Below, piece after piece: positions 16,345 through 24,823 of a stretch of DNA of 40,805 nucleotides. The DNA is from Thermodesulfobacteriota bacterium. Lineage in GTDB: Bacteria > Desulfobacterota_D > UBA1144. Location of the stretch: NCBI GenBank assembly GCA_030835345.1, contig JAURPH010000014.1, forward strand, positions 1 through 40,805, in the 5' to 3' direction. The notes under the pieces were generated by a model. That model was not told where the DNA came from. It was given only the letters and a program-made list of their open reading frames with translations, and did not search any database. The first letter of the stretch is position 1. The number at the start of each line of letters is the position of its first letter. Made by a program: the position numbers and the translations under genes.

Positions 16345-16384
16345 ATTTTAGGTTAATCTTATAAATATAATAAATGGTGTATTA

Positions 16385-17320
16385 GTGGAAACAAAAAAGA
16401 AAGTGATTATAATTGGCTCGGGCCCTGCTGGATTAACTGCAGCAATTTATTGTGCTAGGGCAAATTTAAAACCGATAGTATTTGAAGGTTTTCAAGCTGG
16501 TGGTCAATTAACAATGACGACTGATGTAGAAAATTTTCCTGGTTTTCCAGATGGAGTCATGGGTCCTGATTTAATGGATATGTTAAGAGCTCAAGCTATA
16601 AAATTTGGTGCCGAGTGTGTTCAAAAAAATGTTGATTCCATAGATATATCTAGTTACCCATATAAAGTATTAGTAAATAAAGACTCTTTTGATACCGATT
16701 CAATCATTATAGCAACGGGCGCTTCCGCAAAACTTTTAGATATAAAAGGGGAAGAACTTCTGATGGGTAGGGGTTTGTCGACTTGTGCTACATGTGATGG
16801 TTTTTTCTATAAAGATAAAAATATACATGTGATTGGTGGCGGTGATAGTGCAATGGAAGAAGCTATTTATCTGACCAAATTTGCAAATAAGGTAACTGTT
16901 ATTCATCGAAGAGATCAGCTTAGAGCTTCAAAAATAATGTCAGAAAGAGCTTTATCTAACAAAAAAATTGATTTTCTATTTAACACTTACCCAACTGAAT
17001 TTATTGGAGATGAAAATGGAAACTTATCCGGAATAAAAATTGTTAGTTCAATTAATTCTGAGACCTCTGAAATTGACTCAGATGGTGTATTTATTGCTAT
17101 AGGACATAATCCTAATACCTCACTATTTACTGGAGTTCTCGACATGGATGAAAATGGATATATTAAGACTATAGGAAAGTCATCCAAAACAAATCTTAAG
17201 GCAATTTTTGCCTGTGGTGATGTTCAAGATAGTATCTACAGACAAGCTATTACAGCTGCAGGATCTGGGTGCATGGCTGCAATAGATGCTGAAAGATACC
17301 TTGAGGAGAATAATTTATAA
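16385..17320 (+). CDS. trxB: Thioredoxin reductase
   Basis: Flavoprotein that passes electrons from NADPH to thioredoxin. The 311-residue protein has the FAD-binding GSGPAGLTAAIYCARA (11-26), the redox-active CATC (Cys134, Cys137), the NADPH-binding GGGDSAMEEA and the second FAD motif IFACGDVQD near the end. Length is normal for the low-molecular-weight type. GTG start at 16385 with weak GGTG upstream. The TAA shares a base with the ATG of the following aldo/keto reductase. Reduced thioredoxin is a likely donor for the APS reductase at the other end of the window. Confidence 0.95.
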   Translation: METKKKVIIIGSGPAGLTAAIYCARANLKPIVFEGFQAGGQLTMTTDVENFPGFPDGVMGPDLMDMLRAQAIKFGAECVQKNVDSIDISSYPYKVLVNKDSFDTDSIIIATGASAKLLDIKGEELLMGRGLSTCATCDGFFYKDKNIHVIGGGDSAMEEAIYLTKFANKVTVIHRRDQLRASKIMSERALSNKKIDFLFNTYPTEFIGDENGNLSGIKIVSSINSETSEIDSDGVFIAIGHNPNTSLFTGVLDMDENGYIKTIGKSSKTNLKAIFACGDVQDSIYRQAITAAGSGCMAAIDAERYLEENNL

Positions 17321-18339
17321 TGAAATATAGAAGCTTCCCAAATAATAATGACTTAAAAGTATCTGAAGTAGGGTTCGGTGTTTGGTCAGTTGCTACAAAA
17401 TGGTGGGGAGTTGATGATGAAGAACTAGCAATAAAATTATTACGATATTCTGTGGATAAAGGTATCAATTTTTTTGATACAGCTGATGTTTATGGGAATG
17501 GGTATGGAGAGGAATTGCTATATAAAGCATTTGAAAAGGATAGAAAAGATTTAATTATTGCTACAAAATTTGGTTACGATATTTATAGTAATAGTGGAGA
17601 AAGAAAGGGCCATAAAGAATTACCTCAGAAATTTTCAAAAGAAAATATAAGATTTTCATGTGAGCAAAGTTTAAAGCGATTAAAAACTGATTACATAGAC
17701 ATTTATCAAATGCATAACCCTCGATTTGACTTTATAAACAATGAGGAAGTTATTGACACGCTTAATGAACTCCAGAAAGAAGGGAAAATAAGATCTTGGG
17801 GTATGGCTTTAGGGCCTGATATTGGATGGCTGGATGAGGGAATTGCTTCTATTGCTCAAAACCCTGGGGCTATTCAAATTATATACAATTTGCTCGAACA
17901 AGAACCATCTAAAACTTTGTTAAAAGAGCCAAACAAAAATATTGGATTTATTGCACGAGTCCCCCATGCCTCAGGAATTCTTGATGGGTCTTTTACTGAA
18001 GAGAAAGTTTATGATAAAGATGATCATAGAAGCCACAGAAAGCACCAATGGATGCAAAATGGCTTGAAAGCTAAAGATGATTTGGAATTTTTATTTAATG
18101 ATAAAGATAGGACAATTGGACAGACTGCAATTTTATTCTCTCTCTCAGAGGAAAAAATATGTACTGTTCTACCAAATTTTACTAGTCATTCAGAAATTGA
18201 CGAATATTCTGCATGTAGTTCCTTAGAGCCATTAAGCTCAGAAGAAGTAAAAACTATTCATGAATTATGGGACGAGTCACATTGCAAATTATTAGATCAG
18301 CCTTTTTCTAACTCTAATACTAAACCGACACCTAAGTAA
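17320..18339 (+). CDS. Aldo/keto reductase
   Basis: NAD(P)H-dependent oxidoreductase of the aldo/keto reductase superfamily, 339 residues with an (alpha/beta)8 barrel. The catalytic tetrad is complete: Asp53 and Tyr58 in FDTADVYGNGYGEELL, Lys83 in ATKFGYD and His132 in YQMHNP. The overlap with trxB (one shared base) suggests one transcript. The physiological substrate is unknown; members of this size reduce aldehydes or act on sugars. Its 3' end overlaps the convergent flippase gene by 8 bases. Confidence 0.88.
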   Translation: MKYRSFPNNNDLKVSEVGFGVWSVATKWWGVDDEELAIKLLRYSVDKGINFFDTADVYGNGYGEELLYKAFEKDRKDLIIATKFGYDIYSNSGERKGHKELPQKFSKENIRFSCEQSLKRLKTDYIDIYQMHNPRFDFINNEEVIDTLNELQKEGKIRSWGMALGPDIGWLDEGIASIAQNPGAIQIIYNLLEQEPSKTLLKEPNKNIGFIARVPHASGILDGSFTEEKVYDKDDHRSHRKHQWMQNGLKAKDDLEFLFNDKDRTIGQTAILFSLSEEKICTVLPNFTSHSEIDEYSACSSLEPLSSEEVKTIHELWDESHCKLLDQPFSNSNTKPTPK

Positions 18340-19621
18340 TTTTCTTTTTTAGTGCTATCCTGAATAGGATAATTCCTACTAAAAATACAGAGAATGCTCT
18401 TAATAAACCTGAAAGGGCCGCTCCATCATGATTAAAGTTTATTACTAAGGGATATAGAGTAGCTATATATATAACAGAAACAAAAGAACTAATTATCAAT
18501 AAGTATCTAGGCTTCCCAAGTGCTAGGATGGCTGGAGTTATCCAATACGAGATATTATTGATTAAAGATGCAATGACTAGAAGACTTAAGGCAGTGTGTG
18601 CAGCTATATATTTTACTCCAAAAAATAATGTAATTATTTCTTCAGATAGAACAAATAAAACTGCTCCTACAGCTAAGGATATCAATCCTAAAATTTTTGT
18701 AGATTTACCGATTAGTCTTATTAAATCATTTAATCTCCCCTCGTTGACCAAGCTAACAAATTCAGGAAATGCAATATCAAGCAATGGATCCATTATTCTG
18801 CGAATAATCTTGACGATGCTCCTTGCTGCTTTAAAAAGACCTGCATAGAAAGGACCAACAATATATCCAACCAAAAGTACCCCTAGGTTTTTTTCATTAG
18901 CTAGATTTATTATATTTGAAAAGTGCGTTGAAAATACATATGTCATAAATGTTGATGGGTAGTTTTTGTTTATAAAATTTATAGGCATATTCGAATTTTG
19001 CATAAATCTCAATAATGACCAAGTTTTAATGAAAAAGCTTATTAAGATTGATAATCCTAATGCACTTACTATTGTTATTAAATCATCACTTAATGATAAA
19101 GCTATGAAAACTAATATTAATCTTAAAAAGTTAGATGTAACATTGTTGAATAGTATTCTTTTGTAGCTATTAAAAGTTCTTAAGCTGCTATCAATCACTT
19201 CATTTGCTGTAAATACAACATAAAATAATGAATAAATTATGATAATTTTTGTAATATCAATTTGATAATTAAAAATTAAACTTGAATAATTATATGAAAA
19301 GAAACAAATAATAAGACATGCAAAGGCTGAGGATTTTATAGCTAAAGTAATGCTATTTATAATAAGGTTTGAACTTGATTCCTTATTTTCTTTAATATCA
19401 CCTAAAAATTTTGTTGTAGCTTCCCAAATACGGAGGCTTAAAATTATATTTAAAACCTCTACAAATGCTATTGAAATTGAAAGTATTCCAAATTTTTCGA
19501 CACCTAATTTTCTAGCTAATAAAAAAATGGTTAATGCAGATGCTATTCCTGATAAAACCTTGGTTAATCCAAGAATCTTGAAATTTTTAATAATTCTATT
19601 TTGTATCTCTAATATTCCCAT
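18332..19621 (-). CDS. Polysaccharide/oligosaccharide flippase (MATE/MVF superfamily)
   Basis: A 429-residue integral membrane protein with about twelve hydrophobic helices, of the MOP/Wzx flippase type that moves lipid-linked oligosaccharides across the inner membrane. The start IIKNFKILGLTKVLSGIASALTIFLLARKLG-like region (broken here: ARKLGVEKFGILSIS) is the typical N-terminal pattern of Wzx/RfbX proteins, and AAHTALSLLVIASLINN lies in the second half. The neighbouring sugar epimerase and aldolase genes support a role in surface carbohydrate export. It is transcribed away from these genes, with a divergent A+T-rich gap of 87 bases. Confidence 0.82.
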   Translation of the reverse strand: MGILEIQNRIIKNFKILGLTKVLSGIASALTIFLLARKLGVEKFGILSISIAFVEVLNIILSLRIWEATTKFLGDIKENKESSSNLIINSITLAIKSSAFACLIICFFSYNYSSLIFNYQIDITKIIIIYSLFYVVFTANEVIDSSLRTFNSYKRILFNNVTSNFLRLILVFIALSLSDDLITIVSALGLSILISFFIKTWSLLRFMQNSNMPINFINKNYPSTFMTYVFSTHFSNIINLANEKNLGVLLVGYIVGPFYAGLFKAARSIVKIIRRIMDPLLDIAFPEFVSLVNEGRLNDLIRLIGKSTKILGLISLAVGAVLFVLSEEIITLFFGVKYIAAHTALSLLVIASLINNISYWITPAILALGKPRYLLIISSFVSVIYIATLYPLVINFNHDGAALSGLLRAFSVFLVGIILFRIALKKKIT

Positions 19622-19708
19622 ATGTTTATTCTTTATTTTATATTAGAATTTAATATATAACTCTAATTTTTTAATATAAGTAATGTAGGTTATATTTAAG
19701 CTTCAATT

Positions 19709-20692
19709 ATGAAAAAGATTATTATTACTGGTGCAGCAGGTTTTATTGGCTTTCATACTACAAAACTATATCTAGAAAAAGGCTATTTTGTTTTAGGAAT
19801 TGATAATTTAAATGATAGTTATGACACAGAAATTAAGAAGTTTAGAATAAAAGAGCTTAAAAATTTTGAAAGTTTCACTTTCAAGAAATTAGATATTTCT
19901 AATAAAGACAAATTAGATAAAGAATTTGCTGCTTTTTCAAAAAATAGTAAACCTGAAGCGATTATTAACCTTGCAGCAAGAACAGGTGTTCGAAAATCTA
20001 CAGAGAATCCAACTGTTTATTATATGACAAATGTGATTGGCGCTCTAAATATTGCTGAGCTTGCTGTTAGATATAAAATTAAAAGCTTGATTCATGCATC
20101 AACATCAAGTGTTTACGGAGATTCTAAAGCAAGAAAATTTAGTTTAGATGCAGAGACTAGTATGCCCATTTCTAATTATGCAGCTTCAAAAAAATCATCA
20201 GAAGTACTCCTTTATGCTTTTTCAAAATTGAGCAATATTAATGTAACAGTTTTGAGATTCTTTACAGTTTATGGTCCATTAGGCAGACCTGATATGAGTC
20301 CTTTTATTTTTATTGAATCTAATATAAGACGAAAAAGAATTAGTCTTTTCGGGAATGGCCTTCAAAAAAGAGATTTTACATATGTTGACGATATCGTTTC
20401 TGGAATATTCAAATCAACTAAGCTAAAGGGGTTTAATATTTTGAATTTAGGAAATAATAATCCTGTTTCAATTAAATATTTATTGTCTTTAGTTGAAAAG
20501 ATTACAAAAACGAAAAATATAATAAAAGAATTACCACCCCTTCCTGAAGATGTTTTTTATACATCAGCTGATATTTCAAAAACCAAAAAACTCCTAAATT
20601 GGGTTCCAACTACAAATATTTCAGAAGGTATTAAAAAAACTTATAATTGGCATATTGAGAATATAAAATGGATAAAAAATATAAAAATTTAG
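19709..20692 (+). CDS. NAD-dependent sugar-nucleotide epimerase/dehydratase (UDP-glucuronate 4-epimerase-like)
   Basis: Extended short-chain dehydrogenase of 327 residues. The NAD site is TGAAGFIGFHTTKLYLEKG, the catalytic Ser-Tyr-Lys set is in STSSVYGDS and YAASKKSSE (Tyr157, Lys161), and RFFTVYGPLGRPDMSPFIF is shared with UDP-glucuronate 4-epimerases and related enzymes. It probably changes a UDP-sugar used for a surface polysaccharide. The exact substrate cannot be read from sequence. It overlaps the next gene by 25 bases and is divergent from the flippase. Confidence 0.85.
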   Translation: MKKIIITGAAGFIGFHTTKLYLEKGYFVLGIDNLNDSYDTEIKKFRIKELKNFESFTFKKLDISNKDKLDKEFAAFSKNSKPEAIINLAARTGVRKSTENPTVYYMTNVIGALNIAELAVRYKIKSLIHASTSSVYGDSKARKFSLDAETSMPISNYAASKKSSEVLLYAFSKLSNINVTVLRFFTVYGPLGRPDMSPFIFIESNIRRKRISLFGNGLQKRDFTYVDDIVSGIFKSTKLKGFNILNLGNNNPVSIKYLLSLVEKITKTKNIIKELPPLPEDVFYTSADISKTKKLLNWVPTTNISEGIKKTYNWHIENIKWIKNIKI

Positions 20693-21774
20693 CAATTGAG
20701 CTTTCAGAAATCTCAAATTATTTTGGTCAACGATATGATCTAATTCAAGCTGCGGGGGGCAATTCATCAATAAAGCTTGGAAATACTATGTTAATCAAAT
20801 CTAGCGGGTATTCTATGGCTGAATTAAGTCAAAACAATGGATATTCATTAGTTGATAATTCAAAATTAATAAACTATCTGCTTGATATTGGCAAGAATAA
20901 GATTACAAAAACAGACGAGAATAATTCATTTAAGAAGTTAAAGCTCTCTCTAATAGAGGGAGGCAGTCCATCAATTGAAACTTTTGCTCATTCCCTCCTG
21001 AATGAGTATTGTATCCATTTGCATCCAATTGGTTCTAATATGCTAACTGTACAAAAAAATTCTAAATTAGTGATTAACAAGTTGTTTAAAGATGAAATTA
21101 ATAGTAAACAAGTATATTACATTGAATATAAAACACCTGGAGTTTCACTTGCTCAAGCAATACTAAAATGTATTAAGGGTGAATATCCTATTCAAAATGA
21201 TTGCACTTTTATTCTTGAAAATCATGGGATTATTTCAACATCTGATGATATATCTAAATTGATTGAAATGACCGAGAGAGTTGCTAATAAGATAGAAAAA
21301 TATTTAAAGTTAGATTTTTCTCGTTATAAAAATACTACCCTGATATATAATGATTTGTGCTCAATTGGATATAGCGGACTATCTGTTTTACTTTGTGAGG
21401 ATCAAACTATATATAAATTGTTGAAAAAATTTAAGAATAAAATACCTAATAGGCCATTGAATCCCGATAATTTATTATATTGTGGTGTTTCTCCCTTGAG
21501 CATTAACAGGAATCTAAAAGTAGGTTTAAAAAACTATATAAACAAATTTAAAGAGTACCCAAGGGTAATCCAATTAGGTGATAAAGTATACTTTGTGGCT
21601 CCAAATATTTTAAAAGCTAAAGAAGTTGAGGATGTTTTTAAATCTCACTTATATTTATATTCTAACAATGAAAAGAAAAGGCCACTTTCTGAAAAAGATA
21701 TTAAAAGATTAGAATCTTATAATCCACAAAAAAATAGATTAAGATTCTGGTTTGACTATGAAGGAAAAAAATAA
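20668..21774 (+). CDS. Class II aldolase/adducin-family protein
   Basis: A 368-residue zinc-dependent aldolase-fold protein. The N-terminal half has the family pattern: GGNSS (31-34 region, phosphate loop), Glu104 and His108, HLH at 117-119 and the third zinc histidine His186 in LENHG. The C-terminal about 150 residues are extra compared with simple fuculose/ribulose phosphate aldolases (about 220), a two-part arrangement also known in bifunctional or dehydrogenase-linked relatives, but here without a recognisable Rossmann motif. It starts inside the epimerase gene (25-base overlap), so both are likely translated together. A role in sugar precursor metabolism is inferred. Confidence 0.78.
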   Translation: MDKKYKNLAIELSEISNYFGQRYDLIQAAGGNSSIKLGNTMLIKSSGYSMAELSQNNGYSLVDNSKLINYLLDIGKNKITKTDENNSFKKLKLSLIEGGSPSIETFAHSLLNEYCIHLHPIGSNMLTVQKNSKLVINKLFKDEINSKQVYYIEYKTPGVSLAQAILKCIKGEYPIQNDCTFILENHGIISTSDDISKLIEMTERVANKIEKYLKLDFSRYKNTTLIYNDLCSIGYSGLSVLLCEDQTIYKLLKKFKNKIPNRPLNPDNLLYCGVSPLSINRNLKVGLKNYINKFKEYPRVIQLGDKVYFVAPNILKAKEVEDVFKSHLYLYSNNEKKRPLSEKDIKRLESYNPQKNRLRFWFDYEGKK

Positions 21775-22052
21775 GAAATTATCTTTCTACTCTTGGAAAT
21801 TAAAAAGTAAATAATATTTTGAGATAGTTTTGGAAGAGAAACAATTATATTTAATAAAATATTTCTTTCATCTCCAAGATTAATTGCCTTTTGTATTGCT
21901 TCAAATTTTTTATATGTTTTCCCCTTATATTCTAGTTTGATAAACTCTTCTTCATTCTGATAATTGAGAATTTCTAAGTTTGGTTCGTAACTTTTTATCT
22001 TTTCTCCAAAGTTCTTACACAATTTACATTCTTTATCTATGTATAATCTCAT
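21756..22052 (-). CDS. DUF393 (DCC-family) thiol-disulfide-like protein
   Basis: A short protein of 98 residues beginning RLYIDKECKLCKNFGEKI. The D-x2-C-x2-C start is the mark of the DUF393/DCC family, thought to be thioredoxin-fold disulfide oxidoreductases; the later YKGKTYKKFEAIQKAI fits the conserved G-x-A segment only weakly. It is shorter than most members (about 120-130), ending in a hydrophobic and basic tail (KSRKIISYFFPS). It lies 9 bases after enzyme I on the minus strand, so it is the last gene of that operon, and it overlaps the convergent aldolase gene by 19 bases. Confidence 0.6.
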   Translation of the reverse strand: MRLYIDKECKLCKNFGEKIKSYEPNLEILNYQNEEEFIKLEYKGKTYKKFEAIQKAINLGDERNILLNIIVSLPKLSQNIIYFLISKSRKIISYFFPS

Positions 22053-22061
22053 AACCTTAAA

Positions 22062-23807
22062 TTAAATTTCATATTTCATTAAATTTTTTGCTTTTAAAAT
22101 TTTGTCATTAATGAATTTTCTAAGTATTTCTTCTATTTCAACAGCTTTTTTACAATCTAAGCAAGTATTAACTATTTCTTTACATTCACTAGAGGATAAT
22201 TCGTTCATAGCACTTTTTATAATTGGTATTGAATGTGAATTCATACTTAGTTCATTAAATCCTAATCCTATAAATAAAGGTAAACTTAAAATATCACTTG
22301 CCATTTCACCACATATGGAAATATATTTTTGATTGCCCACATTATCTTTTATTTGTTTGATTATTTTAATAACAGACGGTTGATAGTAACTCATTAAGTT
22401 ACTAAGGTTTTCGTTAGTTCTATCAGCTGCAAGGATATATTGAAGTAAATCATTAGTTCCAATGCTAATGAAGTCAACATGGTTACTTATTTCATCAGCA
22501 AGAATAGCGGCCGAAGGTGTCTCAATTACGACACCTATTGTATAAAAATCACTCACCATAAAGTCTTTATTTGTTTGATCAATTATTTCATTGGCCTTGA
22601 TGACTTCATCTATATTAGATATCATCGGGAGCAATATTCTTATTTTTTTTTCCTCTTCAGCACAAACCCTAAAAATTGCTCTTAGTTGTCTTTCAAATAT
22701 ATCAATATTTGCAAGGGAATATCTTATTCCTCTTAATCCTAGGGCAGGGTTAGATTCTTCAATGTTAAGGTTTTTTATTTTATCACCACCAATATCTAAA
22801 GTTCTAATAGTTGCTTCATCAAAGTGATTGGTATTTAAAAGTTTTTTGTAGTCTTCAAATTGTTCATCTTCAGTTGGAAATCTGTCTTTACTTGTAAAAA
22901 GGAATTCTGTTCTATACATCCCAATACCTTCAGCACCATATCTAATAGCTGAATTTAATTCAGATGTAATTTCGATATTTGCTTTGACTGATACAAGAGC
23001 ACCATCATTTGTTTGTCCGGTTAGCTTCGAAAATTCCAACAAATTCTCTTCTAATAGTAAATATTCTTCTCTCAAAGATTCCATTTGAATTTTTTCCTCT
23101 TTATTTGTTTTCCAAGTTACAATTCCTTTGTATCCATCAACATATGCTCTTTGCCCAGGCTTTAATGTATGACTAATATTGTGCAACGACATAATAGCAG
23201 GGATGCTTAATGATCTTGCAATAATGGCAGTATGAGAAGTGGCACCTCCTAAATCTGTGAGAATTCCTTTAACTTTTTCATTTTGACAATATTTTAAAGT
23301 ATCAATTGGTGAAAGATCATGTGCAACCAAAATTGAGTTATTTTTAATTTCAAATGAGTGATCATTGGCACCCCTCAAATTCTTTACTATTCTTTCACCA
23401 ATATAATAAAAATCTGCTAATCTTTCTTGCATATAAATATCTTTTATATTTGCAAAATTTTTACTTTTATTTGTAAGCACATCGTTTAGTGCCCATTCTG
23501 CATTAATTAAATCATTTTTAATTTTTTGAATAACTTCTGAAGCAAGAATCTCGTCTTCTAAGATTAGGATGTTAAAATCCAAAATATCAATGTGCTCACT
23601 TTTAAGACCATAGTCGGAATTAATTTTTAAATCACTAACTTCATCAATAGATTTTTCAACTGCGACTTGTAGTCTATTGATTTCATTAAATATTTCATTC
23701 TTCTTTATTTTTCTTTTTTCAACAATTGTTCTAGCTTTATTCAATAATACTATTGAGCCATAACAAAACCCATGAGAAACAGCTATGCCCTTTTTTTCTA
23801 TACTCAC
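22062..23807 (-). CDS. ptsI: PTS enzyme I (phosphoenolpyruvate-protein phosphotransferase)
   Basis: Takes phosphate from phosphoenolpyruvate and gives it to HPr. The 581-residue protein has the enzyme I N-domain with the phosphorylated His192 in GGATSHTAIIARS, and a PEP-binding barrel with GIGMYRTEFLF, ISIGTNDLLQY and the catalytic Cys in CGEMASD. There is no GAF domain, so it is the sugar-type rather than the PtsP (nitrogen) type. GTG start overlapping the HPr stop as GTGA. No EIIA or sugar permease is in the window; in many Gram-negative bacteria such a pair phosphorylates a regulatory EIIA instead of transporting sugar. Confidence 0.95.
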   Translation of the reverse strand: MSIEKKGIAVSHGFCYGSIVLLNKARTIVEKRKIKKNEIFNEINRLQVAVEKSIDEVSDLKINSDYGLKSEHIDILDFNILILEDEILASEVIQKIKNDLINAEWALNDVLTNKSKNFANIKDIYMQERLADFYYIGERIVKNLRGANDHSFEIKNNSILVAHDLSPIDTLKYCQNEKVKGILTDLGGATSHTAIIARSLSIPAIMSLHNISHTLKPGQRAYVDGYKGIVTWKTNKEEKIQMESLREEYLLLEENLLEFSKLTGQTNDGALVSVKANIEITSELNSAIRYGAEGIGMYRTEFLFTSKDRFPTEDEQFEDYKKLLNTNHFDEATIRTLDIGGDKIKNLNIEESNPALGLRGIRYSLANIDIFERQLRAIFRVCAEEEKKIRILLPMISNIDEVIKANEIIDQTNKDFMVSDFYTIGVVIETPSAAILADEISNHVDFISIGTNDLLQYILAADRTNENLSNLMSYYQPSVIKIIKQIKDNVGNQKYISICGEMASDILSLPLFIGLGFNELSMNSHSIPIIKSAMNELSSSECKEIVNTCLDCKKAVEIEEILRKFINDKILKAKNLMKYEI

Positions 23808-24070
23808 TCTTTTTCACCAAATTTATCTTCTATAACTTTCTTTATTGAATTTATTGCTTCTTTACAATCTGATCCGATAGCTTCAACTTCAATCGTGGTC
23901 CCACAACTGGCTGCTAAAGATAAAATACCAAGAATGCTTTTTGCATTAGCTCTTATTCCGTTACAGTTGATGAATATTTCAGATTCAAATTTATTGGTGA
24001 CTTGTACCAGCTTTGAAGAAGCTCTTGCATGTAGACCAAGCTTATTTATTATTTTGCATTTTTCAATCAT
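23804..24070 (-). CDS. ptsH: PTS phosphocarrier protein HPr
   Basis: Small phosphocarrier of 88 residues that receives phosphate from enzyme I at His14 (GLHARAS) and hands it to EIIA-type proteins. The Ser45 site (NAKSILGIL), equivalent to the serine phosphorylated by HPr kinase in many bacteria, is also present, so regulation by an HprK-like kinase is possible but no kinase gene is in view. The stop overlaps the enzyme I start by 4 bases (GTGA), and the preceding LolA-like gene stops immediately before its ATG, so all are one minus-strand transcript. Confidence 0.95.
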   Translation of the reverse strand: MIEKCKIINKLGLHARASSKLVQVTNKFESEIFINCNGIRANAKSILGILSLAASCGTTIEVEAIGSDCKEAINSIKKVIEDKFGEKE

Positions 24071-24751
24071 TTACTTTTTAATTATAGCACTGCGAACTTT
24101 TATATTCATTTGAAATTTATCGGTTTCTACATTTATTTCAAACGGAATAGCTTGGTTACCTAACTTTCTGTAATCTGAATACGATATAATAGCAGACCTT
24201 TTTCCACTCATAATAACTTTAACTAAATGCATATTACTGTTTAATTGTGAAACTATATTTGAGTCAATTAGGTTTATTCCATTTTGTTCATTTTTTTCAA
24301 TTTTTATCAATTGCATACTATTGAAAGGTATTCCTCTTAAAATATTCGTTAATTCTGATGTTCTAATTGGCAAATCTAATCTTTTGGTAAATATTTTTAA
24401 ATTAAGATTATCCTCTGTTCTTTTTTTATCGTCTTTGAATAATCTTTTTAATTTGGCATTTTGTCCGTCTGAAAAAAATTCTGCTAATTTAATTCTTAAT
24501 TTGTATATTTTTATTTTAATTTGATTCTCGTTGAATATTTTAAATTCTTGTTCGAACTCATAATTTTTTCCATCTGAGAAGTTATATGTCACATCAGTCT
24601 TGAGCTCCAAGTTATTTAGTGAAATTTGTTTATCTATGAAAAAAGATGACAATTCACTTTTCAGAAGTGTTCTTGGGTTTAAGAATTTTTTGAATTCAGA
24701 AGCAATACTAGTTGATGTTAAGATTAAAAATATTAAGAAAATTTTTCTCAT
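24071..24751 (-). CDS. Putative LolA/LolB-fold periplasmic protein
   Basis: A 226-residue secreted protein: a clear signal peptide (FLIFLILTSTSIAS, cleaved near residue 18) and a mature part made of amphipathic beta-strand-like segments. The pattern, with TSELTNILRGIPFN followed by QLIKIEKNEQNG and a long alternating C-terminus ending FEINVETDKFQMNIK, resembles LolA/LolB or DUF4292 lipoprotein-sorting folds, but no diagnostic motif is seen, so this is a structural guess. There is no lipobox Cys. It stops directly before HPr and probably leads the LolA-like/HPr/enzyme I/DUF393 operon. No clear ribosome site. Divergent from mqnC. Confidence 0.5.
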   Translation of the reverse strand: MRKIFLIFLILTSTSIASEFKKFLNPRTLLKSELSSFFIDKQISLNNLELKTDVTYNFSDGKNYEFEQEFKIFNENQIKIKIYKLRIKLAEFFSDGQNAKLKRLFKDDKKRTEDNLNLKIFTKRLDLPIRTSELTNILRGIPFNSMQLIKIEKNEQNGINLIDSNIVSQLNSNMHLVKVIMSGKRSAIISYSDYRKLGNQAIPFEINVETDKFQMNIKVRSAIIKK

Positions 24752-24787
24752 GCTTAATTTAAATTTTATACTATAAAATAAAAAAAT

Positions 24788-24823
24788 TTGAATCTTATGT
24801 TAATTTTGTTTTAATACAATAGA
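24788..24823 (+). promoter_or_regulatory. Possible leaderless promoter of mqnC
   Basis: TTGAAT (24788-24793) and TTAATA (24811-24816) are separated by 17 bases and would start transcription at or near the ATG at 24823. TACAAT at 24815-24820 is a better -10 sequence but lies too close to the ATG. No ribosome site precedes the ATG. Confidence 0.3.

Noticed and set aside
24815-24820. TACAAT as the mqnC -10 box.
   Set aside because: It ends only 2 bases before the ATG, so transcription would start inside the gene; a TTAATA box slightly upstream fits better.
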